NCBI RefSeq assembly: GCF_004137255.1
Contig: NZ_SDWT01000001.1
Coordinates: forward strand, 682,001 to 746,000
DNA length: 64,000 nt
Origin: Nocardioides oleivorans
GTDB taxonomy: Bacteria; Actinomycetota; Actinomycetes; Propionibacteriales; Nocardioidaceae
Direction: 5' to 3'
The notes under the pieces were generated by a model. That model was not told the DNA's origin, searched no databases, and saw only the letters and a program-made list of their open reading frames with translations. Position numbers and translations under genes: made by a program. Below are positions 47,755 through 56,961 of this stretch, in pieces (the stretch's first letter is position 1; every line of letters starts with the position of its first letter).

Positions 47755-48804
47755 TCAGAGGGCGCAGCCGACCGTCACGGGCTCGTTGACGAGGGTGACG
47801 CCGAAGCGCGACCGCACGCCGTCGCGGACCTCGCGGGCGAGGGTGAGCAGCTCCTCGGTGGAGGCGCCGCCGCGGTTGGTCAGGGCGAGGGTGTGCTTGG
47901 ACGACAGGGCAACCCGCTCCCCCGCGGCCGCACTGGCGTAGCCCTTGCCGAAGCCCGCGTGCTCGATGAGCCAGGCGGCGCTGGACTTGACGGTGCCGTC
48001 GGGCTGCTCCCAGCGAGGGGCATCCGCGGGCAGGGCGGCGGCCTGCTCCGGCGTGAGGAACGGGTTGGTGAAGAACGAGCCGGCCGACCAGGTGTCGTGG
48101 TCGTCGGCGTCGAGGACCATGCCCTTGCCGCGGCGCAGCGCGAGCACGGCCTGGCGTACGTCGGCAGCCGGGGCGCGCTGCCCCTCGGCCACGTCGAGCG
48201 CGCGGGCGAGCTCGGCGTACTGCACCGGGGTCGCGAGCGAGGCCTGGCGGAACTGGAAGGTGATGTCGAGGACGACGTGACGGCCCGGGTCGGCCTTGAA
48301 GCGGCTCGAGCGGTAGCCGAACCGGCACTCGGCGGCGGCGAACGAGCGGACACCGCGGAGCGTCCGGTCCCAGACCCGCACGCGGGCGATGGTCTGGGCG
48401 ACGTCCTGCCCGTAGGCGCCGACGTTCTGGATGGGGGTCGCGCCGACGGAGCCGGGGATGCCCGACAGCGCCTCGATCCCGATCCAGCCGCGCTCGACCG
48501 CCAGCCCGACGAGGGCGTCCCACGACTCGCCGGCGGCGACCGTCACGGTCGCGCCCGAGCACGACGGGTCGCCGGAGTCGTCCACGTCGGCGCTCACACC
48601 CGTGGTGGCGACCTCGACGACGCGGCCCTCGAAGCCGGCGTCGGCGACGACGAGGTTGGAGCCGCCGCCGAGCACGAGGACCGGGGTGCCGGCCGCGTCG
48701 GCCTCGCTGACCGCGGCGACGAGCTCGTCCTCGGTGGTGGCGCGGACCCACTCGCGACCGGGACCGCCCAGCCGCAGGGTGGTGTGGTCGCGGAGCTCAG
48801 GCAC
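47755..48804 (-). CDS. murB: UDP-N-acetylenolpyruvoylglucosamine reductase
   Basis: 349 residues from GTG 48802-48804, overlapping the upstream MaoC-type gene by 8 bases. It has the FAD-binding PCMH region (VLVLGGGSNLVVADAGFEG), IEALSGIPGSVGATPIQNVG, and a catalytic Ser in the GSFFTNPFL segment, with WLIEHAGFGKG late in the chain. This is a type I MurB that makes UDP-MurNAc for peptidoglycan. Confidence 0.96.
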   Translation of the reverse strand: MPELRDHTTLRLGGPGREWVRATTEDELVAAVSEADAAGTPVLVLGGGSNLVVADAGFEGRVVEVATTGVSADVDDSGDPSCSGATVTVAAGESWDALVGLAVERGWIGIEALSGIPGSVGATPIQNVGAYGQDVAQTIARVRVWDRTLRGVRSFAAAECRFGYRSSRFKADPGRHVVLDITFQFRQASLATPVQYAELARALDVAEGQRAPAADVRQAVLALRRGKGMVLDADDHDTWSAGSFFTNPFLTPEQAAALPADAPRWEQPDGTVKSSAAWLIEHAGFGKGYASAAAGERVALSSKHTLALTNRGGASTEELLTLAREVRDGVRSRFGVTLVNEPVTVGCAL

Positions 48805-49198
48805 GCACGACTGCCTTGGGCATGCCGAGGACCTTCTGGCCCTCGCAGGTGACCTCGAGGGCGAGGGTGACGAGCCCGTCGGCGACGGACTTGACCGAGC
48901 CGGCGACCACCACGTCGGCGCCACCCTCGGCGGGCACGACGACGGGGCTGGTGAACTTCGCGCCGAGGTCGACGACCTCGGCGCCGCCGGTCCACTCGGC
49001 GACGGCACGGCCGACCAGGGCGAGGGTGTACATCCCGTGCGCGATCACGCCGGGGAGGCCGACGCTGCGGGCGACCTCCTCGTCCTGGTGGATCGGGTTC
49101 TGGTCGCCGCTGGCAGCGGCGTAGGCCACCAGGTCGGCGCGGGTGACCGTGAAGGTCCTGGTCTCGAGGACGTCCCCGGCCTGCATCGGGCTGGTCAC
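48797..49198 (-). CDS. MaoC-like (R)-hydratase, HadB-like
   Basis: 133 residues from GTG 49196-49198 (GTGA overlap). A hot-dog fold hydratase with the catalytic Asp/His pair in AASGDQNPIHQDEEVARSVG and HGMYTLALVGRAV. Equivalent in position and size to M. tuberculosis HadB (Rv0636). It probably pairs with the upstream HadA-like subunit in fatty-acid dehydration. Confidence 0.88.
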   Translation of the reverse strand: MTSPMQAGDVLETRTFTVTRADLVAYAAASGDQNPIHQDEEVARSVGLPGVIAHGMYTLALVGRAVAEWTGGAEVVDLGAKFTSPVVVPAEGGADVVVAGSVKSVADGLVTLALEVTCEGQKVLGMPKAVVRA

Positions 49199-49599
49199 TG
49201 CGCACCTTCCGATCCCGACGAGTGGACGAGCGTGGCCTTGCCGGTGCAGACGACCGCGCCGGTGGCGTCGGTGATCTCGCTGGCCGTGGCGATGATGTCG
49301 GCGCCGCCGATCTGGCGCAGCCCGGTGACGGTGAGCGTCGCGCTGAGCTCGTCGCCGGTCGCCAGCGGGCGGGCGTAGGCGAAGCGCTGCTCGCCGTGGA
49401 CGATGCGGTGCAGGTCGACCTGCTCGGCGTCGAAGAACGCCATCATCGCGTCGAAGGCCAGCACGATCGGGAAGGTCGGGGGCACGTCGCCACCGGGGTG
49501 GCCGACGGCCGCGGCGAAGGCGGCGACGCGCTCGGGGGTGACGGTCAGGGGTGCCGGCGCGGGGAACTCGCGCCCCACCAGGGAGGGGTCCACAGGCAT
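49195..49599 (-). CDS. MaoC N-terminal-type dehydratase subunit, HadA-like
   Basis: 134 residues with the FAS1-type MaoC N-domain (hot-dog without the catalytic pair): PPTFPIVLAFDAMMAFF and HGEQRFAYARPLATGDEL. HadA-like subunits stabilise HadB and bind the acyl chain. It follows rpmG, the same order as rpmG2-hadA-hadB in M. tuberculosis; no hadC-like gene is present. Confidence 0.88.
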   Translation of the reverse strand: MPVDPSLVGREFPAPAPLTVTPERVAAFAAAVGHPGGDVPPTFPIVLAFDAMMAFFDAEQVDLHRIVHGEQRFAYARPLATGDELSATLTVTGLRQIGGADIIATASEITDATGAVVCTGKATLVHSSGSEGAQ

Positions 49600-49662
49600 G
49601 CCACGACCCTAGCCGTGAAGCCGCGACCAGACGCGCCGAGGCCGACCTCCGGAAAAGCACGA

Positions 49663-49690
49663 CGACCCGTCCGAGGACTCGGACGGGTCG
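49663..49690 (-). terminator. Intrinsic terminator after rpmG
   Basis: Perfect 11-base arms (49663-49673 and 49680-49690) with a 6-base loop, followed on the minus strand by a T-containing tract (GTGCTTTTCC). It starts 19 bases after the rpmG stop. Confidence 0.85.
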
Positions 49691-49709
49691 GGTGCGACGA
49701 AGAACAGCG

Positions 49710-49880
49710 TCAGCGGGTCTCGCGGTGCGCCGTGTGGTTGCGGCAGCGCGGGCAGAACTTCTTCAGCTCGATCCGGTCGGGATCGTTGCGACGGTTCTTC
49801 TTGGTGATGTAGTTGCGCTCCTTGCACTCGGTGCACGCGAGCGTGATCTTGGGGCGAACGTCAGAGCTCTTGCTGGCCAT
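49710..49880 (-). CDS. rpmG: 50S ribosomal protein L33
   Basis: 56 residues, read directly from the sequence (starts [19 protein letters not shown] and ends [10 protein letters not shown]). Both zinc-binding pairs are present (CTEC and CPRC), so this is the zinc-containing C+ form. It lies 37 bases after the 3' end of tRNA-Met. Confidence 0.97.
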   Translation of the reverse strand: MASKSSDVRPKITLACTECKERNYITKKNRRNDPDRIELKKFCPRCRNHTAHRETR

Positions 49881-49917
49881 CGGAGATCCTTGGGTTGCTG
49901 GTGGAGCGGAGATTTGG

Positions 49918-49994
49918 TGGTAGCGGGGGCGGGACTCGAACCCGCGACACCACGATTATGAGCCGTGTGCTCTAACCACCTGAGCTACCCCGCC
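49918..49994 (-). tRNA. tRNA-Met (CAT)
   Basis: Minus-strand cloverleaf: acceptor GGCGGGG, D-arm GCTCAGGTGGTTAGAGC, anticodon loop CTCATAA giving CAT, T-arm GCGGGTTCGAGTCCCGC, and an encoded CCA end. The first acceptor pair is a G-U. The paired first position and lack of the initiator pattern suggest an elongator. Confidence 0.95.
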
Positions 49995-50032
49995 GCGGAG
50001 GCCCGACCGCCCGTGAAGGAGGTCCGACCCAG

Positions 50033-50105
50033 AGCCCCTTTACGGAATCGAACCGTAGACCTTCTCCTTACCATGGAGACGCTCTGCCGACTGAGCTAAA
50101 GGGGC
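50033..50105 (-). tRNA. tRNA-Thr (GGT)
   Basis: Minus-strand cloverleaf: acceptor GCCCCTT/AAGGGGC, D-arm GCTCAGTCGGCAGAGC, anticodon loop ATGGTAA giving GGT, and T-arm TACGGTTCGATTCCGTA. CCA not encoded. It is 38 bases before tRNA-Met. Confidence 0.96.
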
Positions 50106-50252
50106 AACGACGGAGAACGATACACACGCCCCGCCGCGATGAGAAATCGGCTCCGAACAGCGGCTTCCGAGCGTGGATCCGGGTCCTGTCGGCGACGCCC
50201 GGACGGGCCATTTCGGTGGCGTCGGGCGGCGCTTCGGGGCAGCGTGGTGACC

Positions 50253-50984
50253 ATGAGCAGCAGCGACTACTGGGACGCCGAGAGCGCGGCGTCGTACGAC
50301 GACAGCTCGGCGTTCATGTTCGCGCCGGAGGTGCTCGACCCCGCGGTCGACTTCCTCGCCGGCCTCGCCGGTGACGGACCGGTCCTCGAGCTGGCGGTGG
50401 GCACCGGACGGGTCGCGATCCCGCTGCTCGACCGGGGCCTTGCGGTGCGCGGGATCGAGCTCTCGCAGCCGATGGCCGACCGCCTCCTCGAGAAGCGCCC
50501 CGGCTTCGAGGTGGCCGTCGGCGACATGGCCACGACGACCGTGCCCGGGGAGTTCAGCCTGGTCTACGTCGTGTGGAACAGCATCGGCAACGTCCGCACC
50601 CAGGCCGAGCAGGTCGCGGTCTTCCGCAACGCGGCCGCCCACCTCGCGCCGGGTGGCCGGTTCGTCGTCGAGCTGTGGGTGCCCGGGATCCGACGGTTCC
50701 CGCCCGGCCAGGAGGCCGTGCCGTTCCACGTCGGACGGCACCACGCGGGGTTCGACACCTACGACATGACCACCCAGCAGGGCACCTCGCACCACTACCA
50801 CCGGCACGACGACGGCTCCGTGACCTACGGCGCGAGCAACTTCCGCTACATCTGGCCGGCCGAGTGCGACCTGATGGCCCAGCTCGCCGGGATGGACCTC
50901 GAGCAGCGCGTCGCCGACTGGCACGGCGCGCCCTTCACCAACGACTCCGAGAGCCACGTGTCGGTCTGGCGCACGCCGCTCTGA
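50253..50984 (+). CDS. Class I SAM-dependent methyltransferase
   Basis: 243 residues. A Rossmann methyltransferase core with motif I VLELAVGTGRVAIPLLDRG (about 44-62), the acidic motif II GIELSQPM and motif post-I VGDMATTTVPGEFSLVYVVW. The substrate is unknown. It runs opposite to the tRNAs and ends close to the tag gene on the other strand. Confidence 0.85.
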   Translation: MSSSDYWDAESAASYDDSSAFMFAPEVLDPAVDFLAGLAGDGPVLELAVGTGRVAIPLLDRGLAVRGIELSQPMADRLLEKRPGFEVAVGDMATTTVPGEFSLVYVVWNSIGNVRTQAEQVAVFRNAAAHLAPGGRFVVELWVPGIRRFPPGQEAVPFHVGRHHAGFDTYDMTTQQGTSHHYHRHDDGSVTYGASNFRYIWPAECDLMAQLAGMDLEQRVADWHGAPFTNDSESHVSVWRTPL

Positions 50985-50986
50985 CC

Positions 50987-51574
50987 TCAGGCGGTGCCGC
51001 GGCGGTGGCAGCCCGCGAGGTGGTCGTCGACGAGGCCGATGGCCTCCATCAGGGCATACATCGTGGTGGGGCCGACGTGCGCGAACCCGGCCTTCTTGAG
51101 CGCCTTGGACAGCGCCAGTGACTCCGGCGAGGTGGTCGGCACGTCGCCGGTCAGCACCGGGGCCGGGCCCGGCTCGGGCCGGAAGGACCAGATGAGGTCC
51201 TCGAGCCCGCCCCGGTCGCGCAGGGCGACGGTGGCGCGGGCGTTGGTGATCGCGGCCTCGACCTTGCGGAGGTTGCGCACGATGCCGGTGTCGGCCATCA
51301 GCCGCTCGACGTCACGTGGGCCGTAGGCCGCGACCGTGTCGGCGTCGAACCCGGCGAACACCTCGCGGAAGCGGGGCCGCTTGTTGAGGATCGTCAGCCA
51401 GGAGAGACCGGACTGGAACGCCTCCAGCGTGAGCCGCTCGAGGTGCGCGGCCTCGCCCGCGACGCGCACGCCCCACTCGGTGTCGTGGTAGGCGACGTAG
51501 ACGTCCGAGCTCGCCCCCCACGGACAGCGAGGGATGCCGTCGTCGCCGACGACGGGGCCGATTCCGGTGTCCAC
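50987..51574 (-). CDS. tag: DNA-3-methyladenine glycosylase I
   Basis: 195 residues. It shows RCPWG at the N-terminus with the zinc Cys, YHDTEWGVRV, the substrate pocket region QSGLSWLTILNKR, and the C-terminal zinc ligands in DHLAGCHRR. It removes 3-methyladenine from DNA. GTG 51572-51574 is chosen for the GAGGA 7 bases upstream; an in-frame GTG at 51590-51592 is the alternative. Confidence 0.94.
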   Translation of the reverse strand: MDTGIGPVVGDDGIPRCPWGASSDVYVAYHDTEWGVRVAGEAAHLERLTLEAFQSGLSWLTILNKRPRFREVFAGFDADTVAAYGPRDVERLMADTGIVRNLRKVEAAITNARATVALRDRGGLEDLIWSFRPEPGPAPVLTGDVPTTSPESLALSKALKKAGFAHVGPTTMYALMEAIGLVDDHLAGCHRRGTA

Positions 51575-51608
51575 GCAGGCATCCTCGCGCACGCCACCGA
51601 CAGGGGCG

Positions 51609-52526
51609 TCAGTGCCGGAGCTTGAGGCGGACGTTGGGCATCTCGGGCGCCGGGATGGAGTCCATGTCGAGGTCGACCACGCCGAAGCGTCCGTCGACCT
51701 GCCGGCCGTCGGCGAGCTGCGCCTGCCACTCCTCGCGGTAGCCGACGATCTCGTCGTGGGTGCGACCGATGAAGTTCCACCACATCACGATGGCCTCGCC
51801 GAACGGCGGACCCCCGAGCACCAGCATCCGCGACTCCTCGAGCGCGGTGATGGTGAGGGTCGTACGGCCCGTGGCGACGTAGGCCAGGTCGCTGGGCTTG
51901 AGCTCGACGTCGTCGACGGAGACGAGACCGACGTCGAGCATCACGCCGTGCTCGAAGCCCTCGTCGACCTCGATCTCGAGCGTCTTGCCGGTCGCGAGCA
52001 TCAGCTCCGCGCCGAGCAGGGGCGTGTGGGTGGTGACCGGGGACTCGGCCCCGAGCAGCGAGCCGAGGAACACCCGCGCCTCCCAGCCCGGCCCGCGCAC
52101 CGGCCTCGGCGCGAAGTGCTCGAAGGTCGGGTCGGTGTCGCGGCTGCCGTCGGGCAGCGCGATCCACAGCTGGGCGCCGTGCAGCACCTCGGTGCCGGCG
52201 GTGGAGACCTCGGAGTGGCTGATCCCCCGACCCGCGGTCATCAGGTTGAGCTCGCCGGGGCGGACGGTCGCGTGGTTGCCGGCCGAGTCGCGGTGCTCGA
52301 TCTCGCCCTCGAAGAGCCAGCTCGCGGTCTGAAGCCCGGTGTGCGGGTGCGGCGCGACGACCATGCCACCCGTCTCGGTGACCTCGTCGGGGCCGTAGTG
52401 GTCGACGAAGCACCACGCACCGATGAGCGAGCGGTGGCGCTGCGGGAGCGTGCGGCGTACGCGCATGGCCCGGGGACCGCCCAGAGGGACCTCGCGCGAG
52501 GTGAGCACGTCGATGTGCGGGGTCAT
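51609..52526 (-). CDS. Pirin family bicupin protein
   Basis: 305 residues with the pirin N-domain: HYGPDEVTETGGMVVAPHPH and HTGLQTASWLFEGEIEHRDS carry the metal-binding His residues, plus a C-terminal cupin (WWNFIGRTHDEI). Pirins are iron proteins, and some have quercetinase activity; the biological role here is unknown. Confidence 0.92.
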   Translation of the reverse strand: MTPHIDVLTSREVPLGGPRAMRVRRTLPQRHRSLIGAWCFVDHYGPDEVTETGGMVVAPHPHTGLQTASWLFEGEIEHRDSAGNHATVRPGELNLMTAGRGISHSEVSTAGTEVLHGAQLWIALPDGSRDTDPTFEHFAPRPVRGPGWEARVFLGSLLGAESPVTTHTPLLGAELMLATGKTLEIEVDEGFEHGVMLDVGLVSVDDVELKPSDLAYVATGRTTLTITALEESRMLVLGGPPFGEAIVMWWNFIGRTHDEIVGYREEWQAQLADGRQVDGRFGVVDLDMDSIPAPEMPNVRLKLRH

Positions 52527-52587
52527 CGCACGCCACCGTACCCGCCCCGGCGAATCCGTGTGGCGGAGTCCACGGAGATGGCCGGGC

Positions 52588-54996
52588 TCAGCTCAGGTGG
52601 TGGGGCCGTACGTCGCTGCGGCCGGCGCCGCCGCTGTCGCTCGCCTCGCCCCCGGCGTGCCACGTGCCGCGCTCCGCGAGCCGGACGACGAGCGACTTCG
52701 ACGCCGGCGTGCGGCTGCCCTCGGCCGTGTGGTCGAGCGGGACGAGCGGGTTGGTCTCGGGGTAGTAGGCGGCCGCGCAACCGCGGGGCTGGTCGTAGCC
52801 GACGATGCGGAAGTCGCGGGCGACCCGCTCGCTGTAGTCGCCCGTGCGCGGGTCGGTCCACTCGCCCACCAGGTCGACGACGTCGCCCTCGGACCAGCCC
52901 AGCGCGGCGACGTCGTCGGGGTGCACGAACACCACCCGGCGACCGTTCTTGATGCCGCGGTAGCGGTCGTCGAGGCCGTAGATCGTGGTGTTGAACTGGT
53001 CGTGCGAGCGCAGCGTCTGGAGGATCAGCCGGCCCTCGGGCACCTGGAGCACCTCGACCGGCGTCACGCTGAGCACCGCCTTCCCGGAGGTCGTGGTGAA
53101 CGTGCGGCTGTCGCGCGGCGGGTGCGGCAGCACGAAGCCGCCTGGCGTGTCGACGCGGCGGTCGTAGTCGTCGCAGCCCGGGACCACGCGAGCGATCCGG
53201 CGACGGATCTCGGTGTAGTCGGCCCTCAGGGCGGCCCACGGCACGACGTGGTCGGCCCCGAGGGTCGCGAGGGCGGTCGAGCAGACGATGTCGACCTCCG
53301 AGCGCAGGTGCGGCGAGGCCGGCTTCAGCGGGCCCTTCGAGGCGTGCACGGCCGACATCGAGTCCTCGACGGTGACCCGCTGCTCGCGACCACCGGTCAT
53401 GTCCTTCTCGCTGCGACCGAGGGCCGGCAGGATGAGCGCCTCGCCACCGGTGACGACGTGCGAGCGGTTGAGCTTGGTGGAGACCTGCACGGTCAGCGCG
53501 GCGTTGCGCATCGCCTTCTCGGTGACCTCGGTGTCCGGGCTGGCACCGACGAAGTTGCCGCCCATCGCGAAGAAGACGCGGGCCTCGCCGTCCTCGAGCG
53601 CGTGGATCGCCGCGACCGTGTCGTGGCCGTGCTTGCGCGGCGAGGTGATGGAGAACTCCGCGTCGAGCCGGTCGAGGAAGTGGTCGGGCACGCGCTCCCA
53701 GATGCCCATGGTGCGGTCGCCCTGGACGTTGGAGTGGCCGCGCACGGGGCACACCCCCGCCCCCGGCTTGCCGATGTTGCCCTGCAGGAGGGCGAGGTTG
53801 ACGATCTCCTTGATCGTGCCGACGGCGTTGCGGTGCTGGGTGATGCCCATCGCCCAGCAGGTGATGGTCGCCGGGGAGTCGCGGAAGTACGTCGCCGCCT
53901 CGGTGATCTGGGCACGCGTCAGCCCGGTGGCCCGCTCGACCTGCTCCCAGTCGAGGTCGGCGACGTGGGCGACGTAGTCCTCCAGGCCGGTGGCGTGCTC
54001 GGCCAGGAACTCGTGGTCGAGCGCGTCCCACTCGACGAGGAGGTGACCGATCGCCTGGAAGAGGGCGAGGTCGCCGTTGATGCGCACCGGCAGGTGCAGG
54101 TCGGAGAGCGCCGTGCCGCCACCGACCACGCCCTTGGCGTGCTGCGGGTTCTTGAAGCGGACGAGGCCGGCCTCCTGCAGCGGGTTGATCGAGATGATCT
54201 TCGCCCCGTTGCCCTTCGCCTCCTCGAGCGCGCTCAGCATCCGGGGGTGGTTGGTGCCGGGGTTCTGCCCGACGACCACGAGGAGCTTGGCCTGGTGGAT
54301 GTCGTCGAGGCTGACCGACCCCTTGCCGATGCCGATCGTCTCCACGAGCGCGGTGCCGCTCGACTCGTGGCACATGTTCGAGCAGTCGGGCATGTTGTTG
54401 GTGCCGAAGGAGCGGACGAAGAGCTGGAAGGCGAAGGCGGCCTCGTTGGAGACCTTGCCGGAGGTGTAGAACACCGCCTGGTCGGGGTCGTCGAGCGCGT
54501 TGAGGTGCCGCCCGACGGTCGCGAAGGCGTCGTCCCACGAGATCGGCTCGTAGTGGGTGGCGCCGGCACGCAGGACCATCGGCTCGGTGATCCGGCCCTG
54601 CTTGCCGAGCCAGTACTCCGACTTGCCGGCGAGGTCGGCGATCGAGTGCCGGGCGAAGAAGTCGCGGTCGAGCAGCTCCTTGGTCGCCTCCTCGGCGACG
54701 GCCTTCGCGCCGTTCTCGCAGAACTCGGCCGCGTGGCGGTGACCGGCGTCCGGGTCGGGCCAGGCGCAGCCCTGGCAGTCGAAGCCGTCGACCTGGTTGA
54801 TCTTCAGCAGTGTCTGCGCGGTGCGGACGGGGCCCATCTGGCCGACCGCGCGGCGCATGGCGACGGCCACGGCCGTCACGCCGGCGGCCGCGTGGGCCGA
54901 GCCGTCCACCTCCGGGTCGTCCTCGACCGGGTCGATCTCGGGAACGCCTCGCAGGCGGTCGGTCACCTTCTTCGTCAGCCGCGTCACCTCCCCCAT
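52588..54996 (-). CDS. FdhF/YdeP-type molybdopterin oxidoreductase
   Basis: 802 residues from ATG 54994-54996. Molybdopterin oxidoreductase of the YdeP-like group: CQGCAWPDP (about 74-82), a likely Mo-ligand Cys in NMCHESSGTAL, GQNPGTNHPRML, and a C-terminal dinucleotide-binding domain (LRSHDQFNTTIYGLDDRYRG). Members often retain formate dehydrogenase-like sequence, but the substrate is generally unproven. No partner subunit or molybdenum cofactor gene is adjacent. A longer reading to 56973 was rejected as it runs antisense through the ABC gene. Confidence 0.9.
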   Translation of the reverse strand: MGEVTRLTKKVTDRLRGVPEIDPVEDDPEVDGSAHAAAGVTAVAVAMRRAVGQMGPVRTAQTLLKINQVDGFDCQGCAWPDPDAGHRHAAEFCENGAKAVAEEATKELLDRDFFARHSIADLAGKSEYWLGKQGRITEPMVLRAGATHYEPISWDDAFATVGRHLNALDDPDQAVFYTSGKVSNEAAFAFQLFVRSFGTNNMPDCSNMCHESSGTALVETIGIGKGSVSLDDIHQAKLLVVVGQNPGTNHPRMLSALEEAKGNGAKIISINPLQEAGLVRFKNPQHAKGVVGGGTALSDLHLPVRINGDLALFQAIGHLLVEWDALDHEFLAEHATGLEDYVAHVADLDWEQVERATGLTRAQITEAATYFRDSPATITCWAMGITQHRNAVGTIKEIVNLALLQGNIGKPGAGVCPVRGHSNVQGDRTMGIWERVPDHFLDRLDAEFSITSPRKHGHDTVAAIHALEDGEARVFFAMGGNFVGASPDTEVTEKAMRNAALTVQVSTKLNRSHVVTGGEALILPALGRSEKDMTGGREQRVTVEDSMSAVHASKGPLKPASPHLRSEVDIVCSTALATLGADHVVPWAALRADYTEIRRRIARVVPGCDDYDRRVDTPGGFVLPHPPRDSRTFTTTSGKAVLSVTPVEVLQVPEGRLILQTLRSHDQFNTTIYGLDDRYRGIKNGRRVVFVHPDDVAALGWSEGDVVDLVGEWTDPRTGDYSERVARDFRIVGYDQPRGCAAAYYPETNPLVPLDHTAEGSRTPASKSLVVRLAERGTWHAGGEASDSGGAGRSDVRPHHLS

Positions 54997-55077
54997 CCTG
55001 CCTCCTCGCCCCAGCGGAGCGACAGAGGCGTTAATGCTTCGTGGGATCGCGGTCCCGCCGCCTAGGGTCGTCACGTC

Positions 55078-56961
55078 ATGCAGGACTTCCCTCCCCGGAT
55101 CGCGACGTTCTTCACCGGAACCGACGACGCACCCACACCGGACCCCGACACCCGGTCGCCGTCGGCGTTCCTCCGCTGGGTCCTGGGGCAGCAGAAGGCC
55201 CTGATCGCGCTGTCGTCGCTGTGCTACGCGCTCTGGTTCCTGCCGATGACGCTCGGGCCGTGGATCTTCGGCCGGGCCGTCGACCAGGGCATCGTCGGTG
55301 GATCGGTGCCCGCCCTGCTCGGCTGGGCGGCGCTGCTCCTCGGCGTGGTCGTGGTCGGTGCGGTCTTCGGGGTCGTCTCCCACACGCTCGTGGTCCGCAG
55401 CTGGCTCGTCGGCCTCTACGGCACCCTCGAGATGGTCACCCGCAAGGTGGCGCAGATGGGGCACGTGCTGCCCCGGCGCTCCCCCACCGGCGAGGTGCTC
55501 AGCGTCGCGTCGAGCGACTCCGACGAGTTCGGCGCCCTCACCGAGATCGTGGCGCGCACGGCCGGCCAGCTGGCGTCGTACCTCACCGTGGCGTTCATCG
55601 TGCTGACGATGTCGTGGCAGCTCGGCGTGCTCACGCTGGTGGCCGCACCCGTCCTGGTCGGCGCCGCGCTGCCGCTGCTGCGCCCCCTCCACCGGCGCCA
55701 GGAGATCGAGCGCTCCCGCACCTCCGACCTGACCTCGCTGGCCACCGACATCGTGGCCGGGCTGCGGATCCTGCGCGGCATCGGCGGCGAGCAGACCTTC
55801 GGCGCCAACTACGACCGGCAGTCGCAGTCGGCGCGCCGGGCCGGAGTCGCGGCGGGCGTGTGGCAGGCGGTGGTCGAGGCCGTCGGCGTCCTGCTCTCCG
55901 GCGTCTTCCTGGTCGCGCTCGTCTGGCTGGGCACCCGGCAGGTCCAGGCGGGCGCGCTCACCGTCGGCGAGCTGATCACCTTCCTCGGCTACGGCCTGTT
56001 CATGGTCGGCCCGATCCGGACCTTCTTCGAGTTCGCGCAGAAGACGACCCGCGCCCTCGTGAGCGCGCGCAAGGCGATCGCGACCTTCGAGCAGCGACCC
56101 CCGTGGCGCGACCCTGCGGAGCCGGTGGTCCTCGACGGCACCGCCGGCCTCCACGACGACGCCAGCGGGCTCGACGTACGTCCGGGGGTGCTGACCGTCG
56201 TGGTCAGCGCCGTGCCGGAGCAGAGCGCCGCCCTGGCCGACCGCCTCGGTCGCTACCTGCCGGCCGACACCGAGCCCGCCCCCGCCGAGGACGAGGAGGG
56301 CGTGAAGGGCCGGGCCGCACGACGTGCCCGCGCCGCCCGGGCGCAGGAGCGCGCCCGCATCGCCGCCCTGGACGAGGAGCGGGCCACACGTGCGTGGGGC
56401 GTCACGCTGGGCGGGGTCGACCTGGCCAGCGCCCGCCTCGCCGACGTACGCCGCCAGGTGCTCGTGAGCGACACCGGCAGCCAGGTCTTCGCGGGGACCC
56501 TCCAGGACGCGATCGACCCGCACGGCCGGCTCACCCGTGAGCAGGCCGAGCACGCGCTGCGGGTCGCCAACGCCGAGGACGTGTACGACGCCCTCCCGGA
56601 GGGCTGGCAGGGACAGCTCGACGAGCGCGGTCGCGGGCTCTCCGGGGGCCAGCGCCAGCGCGTCGTCCTGGCCCGCGCGGTCGCCGCCGACCCGCCGGTC
56701 CTCGTCCTGGTCGAGCCCACCTCCGCCGTCGACGCGCACACCGAGGCCCGGGTGGCCGAGCGCGTCGCCCAGACCCGCAGCGGGCGCACGACCGTCGTCA
56801 CGACGGTGTCGCCGCTGTGGCTGCACCACGCGGACCACGTCGTGCTGCTCCACGACGGCACGGTCGTGGCCGAGGGCACCCACCCGGACCTGCTCGCGGG
56901 CAACGACGACTACCGGCACGTGGTCGCCCGCGCCCTCGACGACGAGGAGGTGGCTCGGTGA
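55078..56961 (+). CDS. ABC exporter subunit with degenerate ATP site
   Basis: 627 residues: a membrane domain (about 30-330) and an ATPase domain (about 345-625). Walker A is absent: SAVPEQSAALADRL (about 377-390) occupies its place. Walker B lacks its Asp (VLVLVEPTSAVDA, about 540-552). The signature LSGGQRQRVVLARA (about 521) is intact. An Ala/Arg/Glu-rich insertion lies at about 400-440. With the next gene (GTGA overlap) it forms a heterodimer in which it supplies only the signature for the working site. TAGGGT (55063-55068) ends 9 bases before the ATG, a near-leaderless start. Confidence 0.92.
   Translation: MQDFPPRIATFFTGTDDAPTPDPDTRSPSAFLRWVLGQQKALIALSSLCYALWFLPMTLGPWIFGRAVDQGIVGGSVPALLGWAALLLGVVVVGAVFGVVSHTLVVRSWLVGLYGTLEMVTRKVAQMGHVLPRRSPTGEVLSVASSDSDEFGALTEIVARTAGQLASYLTVAFIVLTMSWQLGVLTLVAAPVLVGAALPLLRPLHRRQEIERSRTSDLTSLATDIVAGLRILRGIGGEQTFGANYDRQSQSARRAGVAAGVWQAVVEAVGVLLSGVFLVALVWLGTRQVQAGALTVGELITFLGYGLFMVGPIRTFFEFAQKTTRALVSARKAIATFEQRPPWRDPAEPVVLDGTAGLHDDASGLDVRPGVLTVVVSAVPEQSAALADRLGRYLPADTEPAPAEDEEGVKGRAARRARAARAQERARIAALDEERATRAWGVTLGGVDLASARLADVRRQVLVSDTGSQVFAGTLQDAIDPHGRLTREQAEHALRVANAEDVYDALPEGWQGQLDERGRGLSGGQRQRVVLARAVAADPPVLVLVEPTSAVDAHTEARVAERVAQTRSGRTTVVTTVSPLWLHHADHVVLLHDGTVVAEGTHPDLLAGNDDYRHVVARALDDEEVAR

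Noticed and set aside
46522..50105. An integrated element at one of the three tRNA genes
   Set aside because: No integrase, transposase or duplicated tRNA 3' end is visible; the tRNAs sit in conserved housekeeping order.
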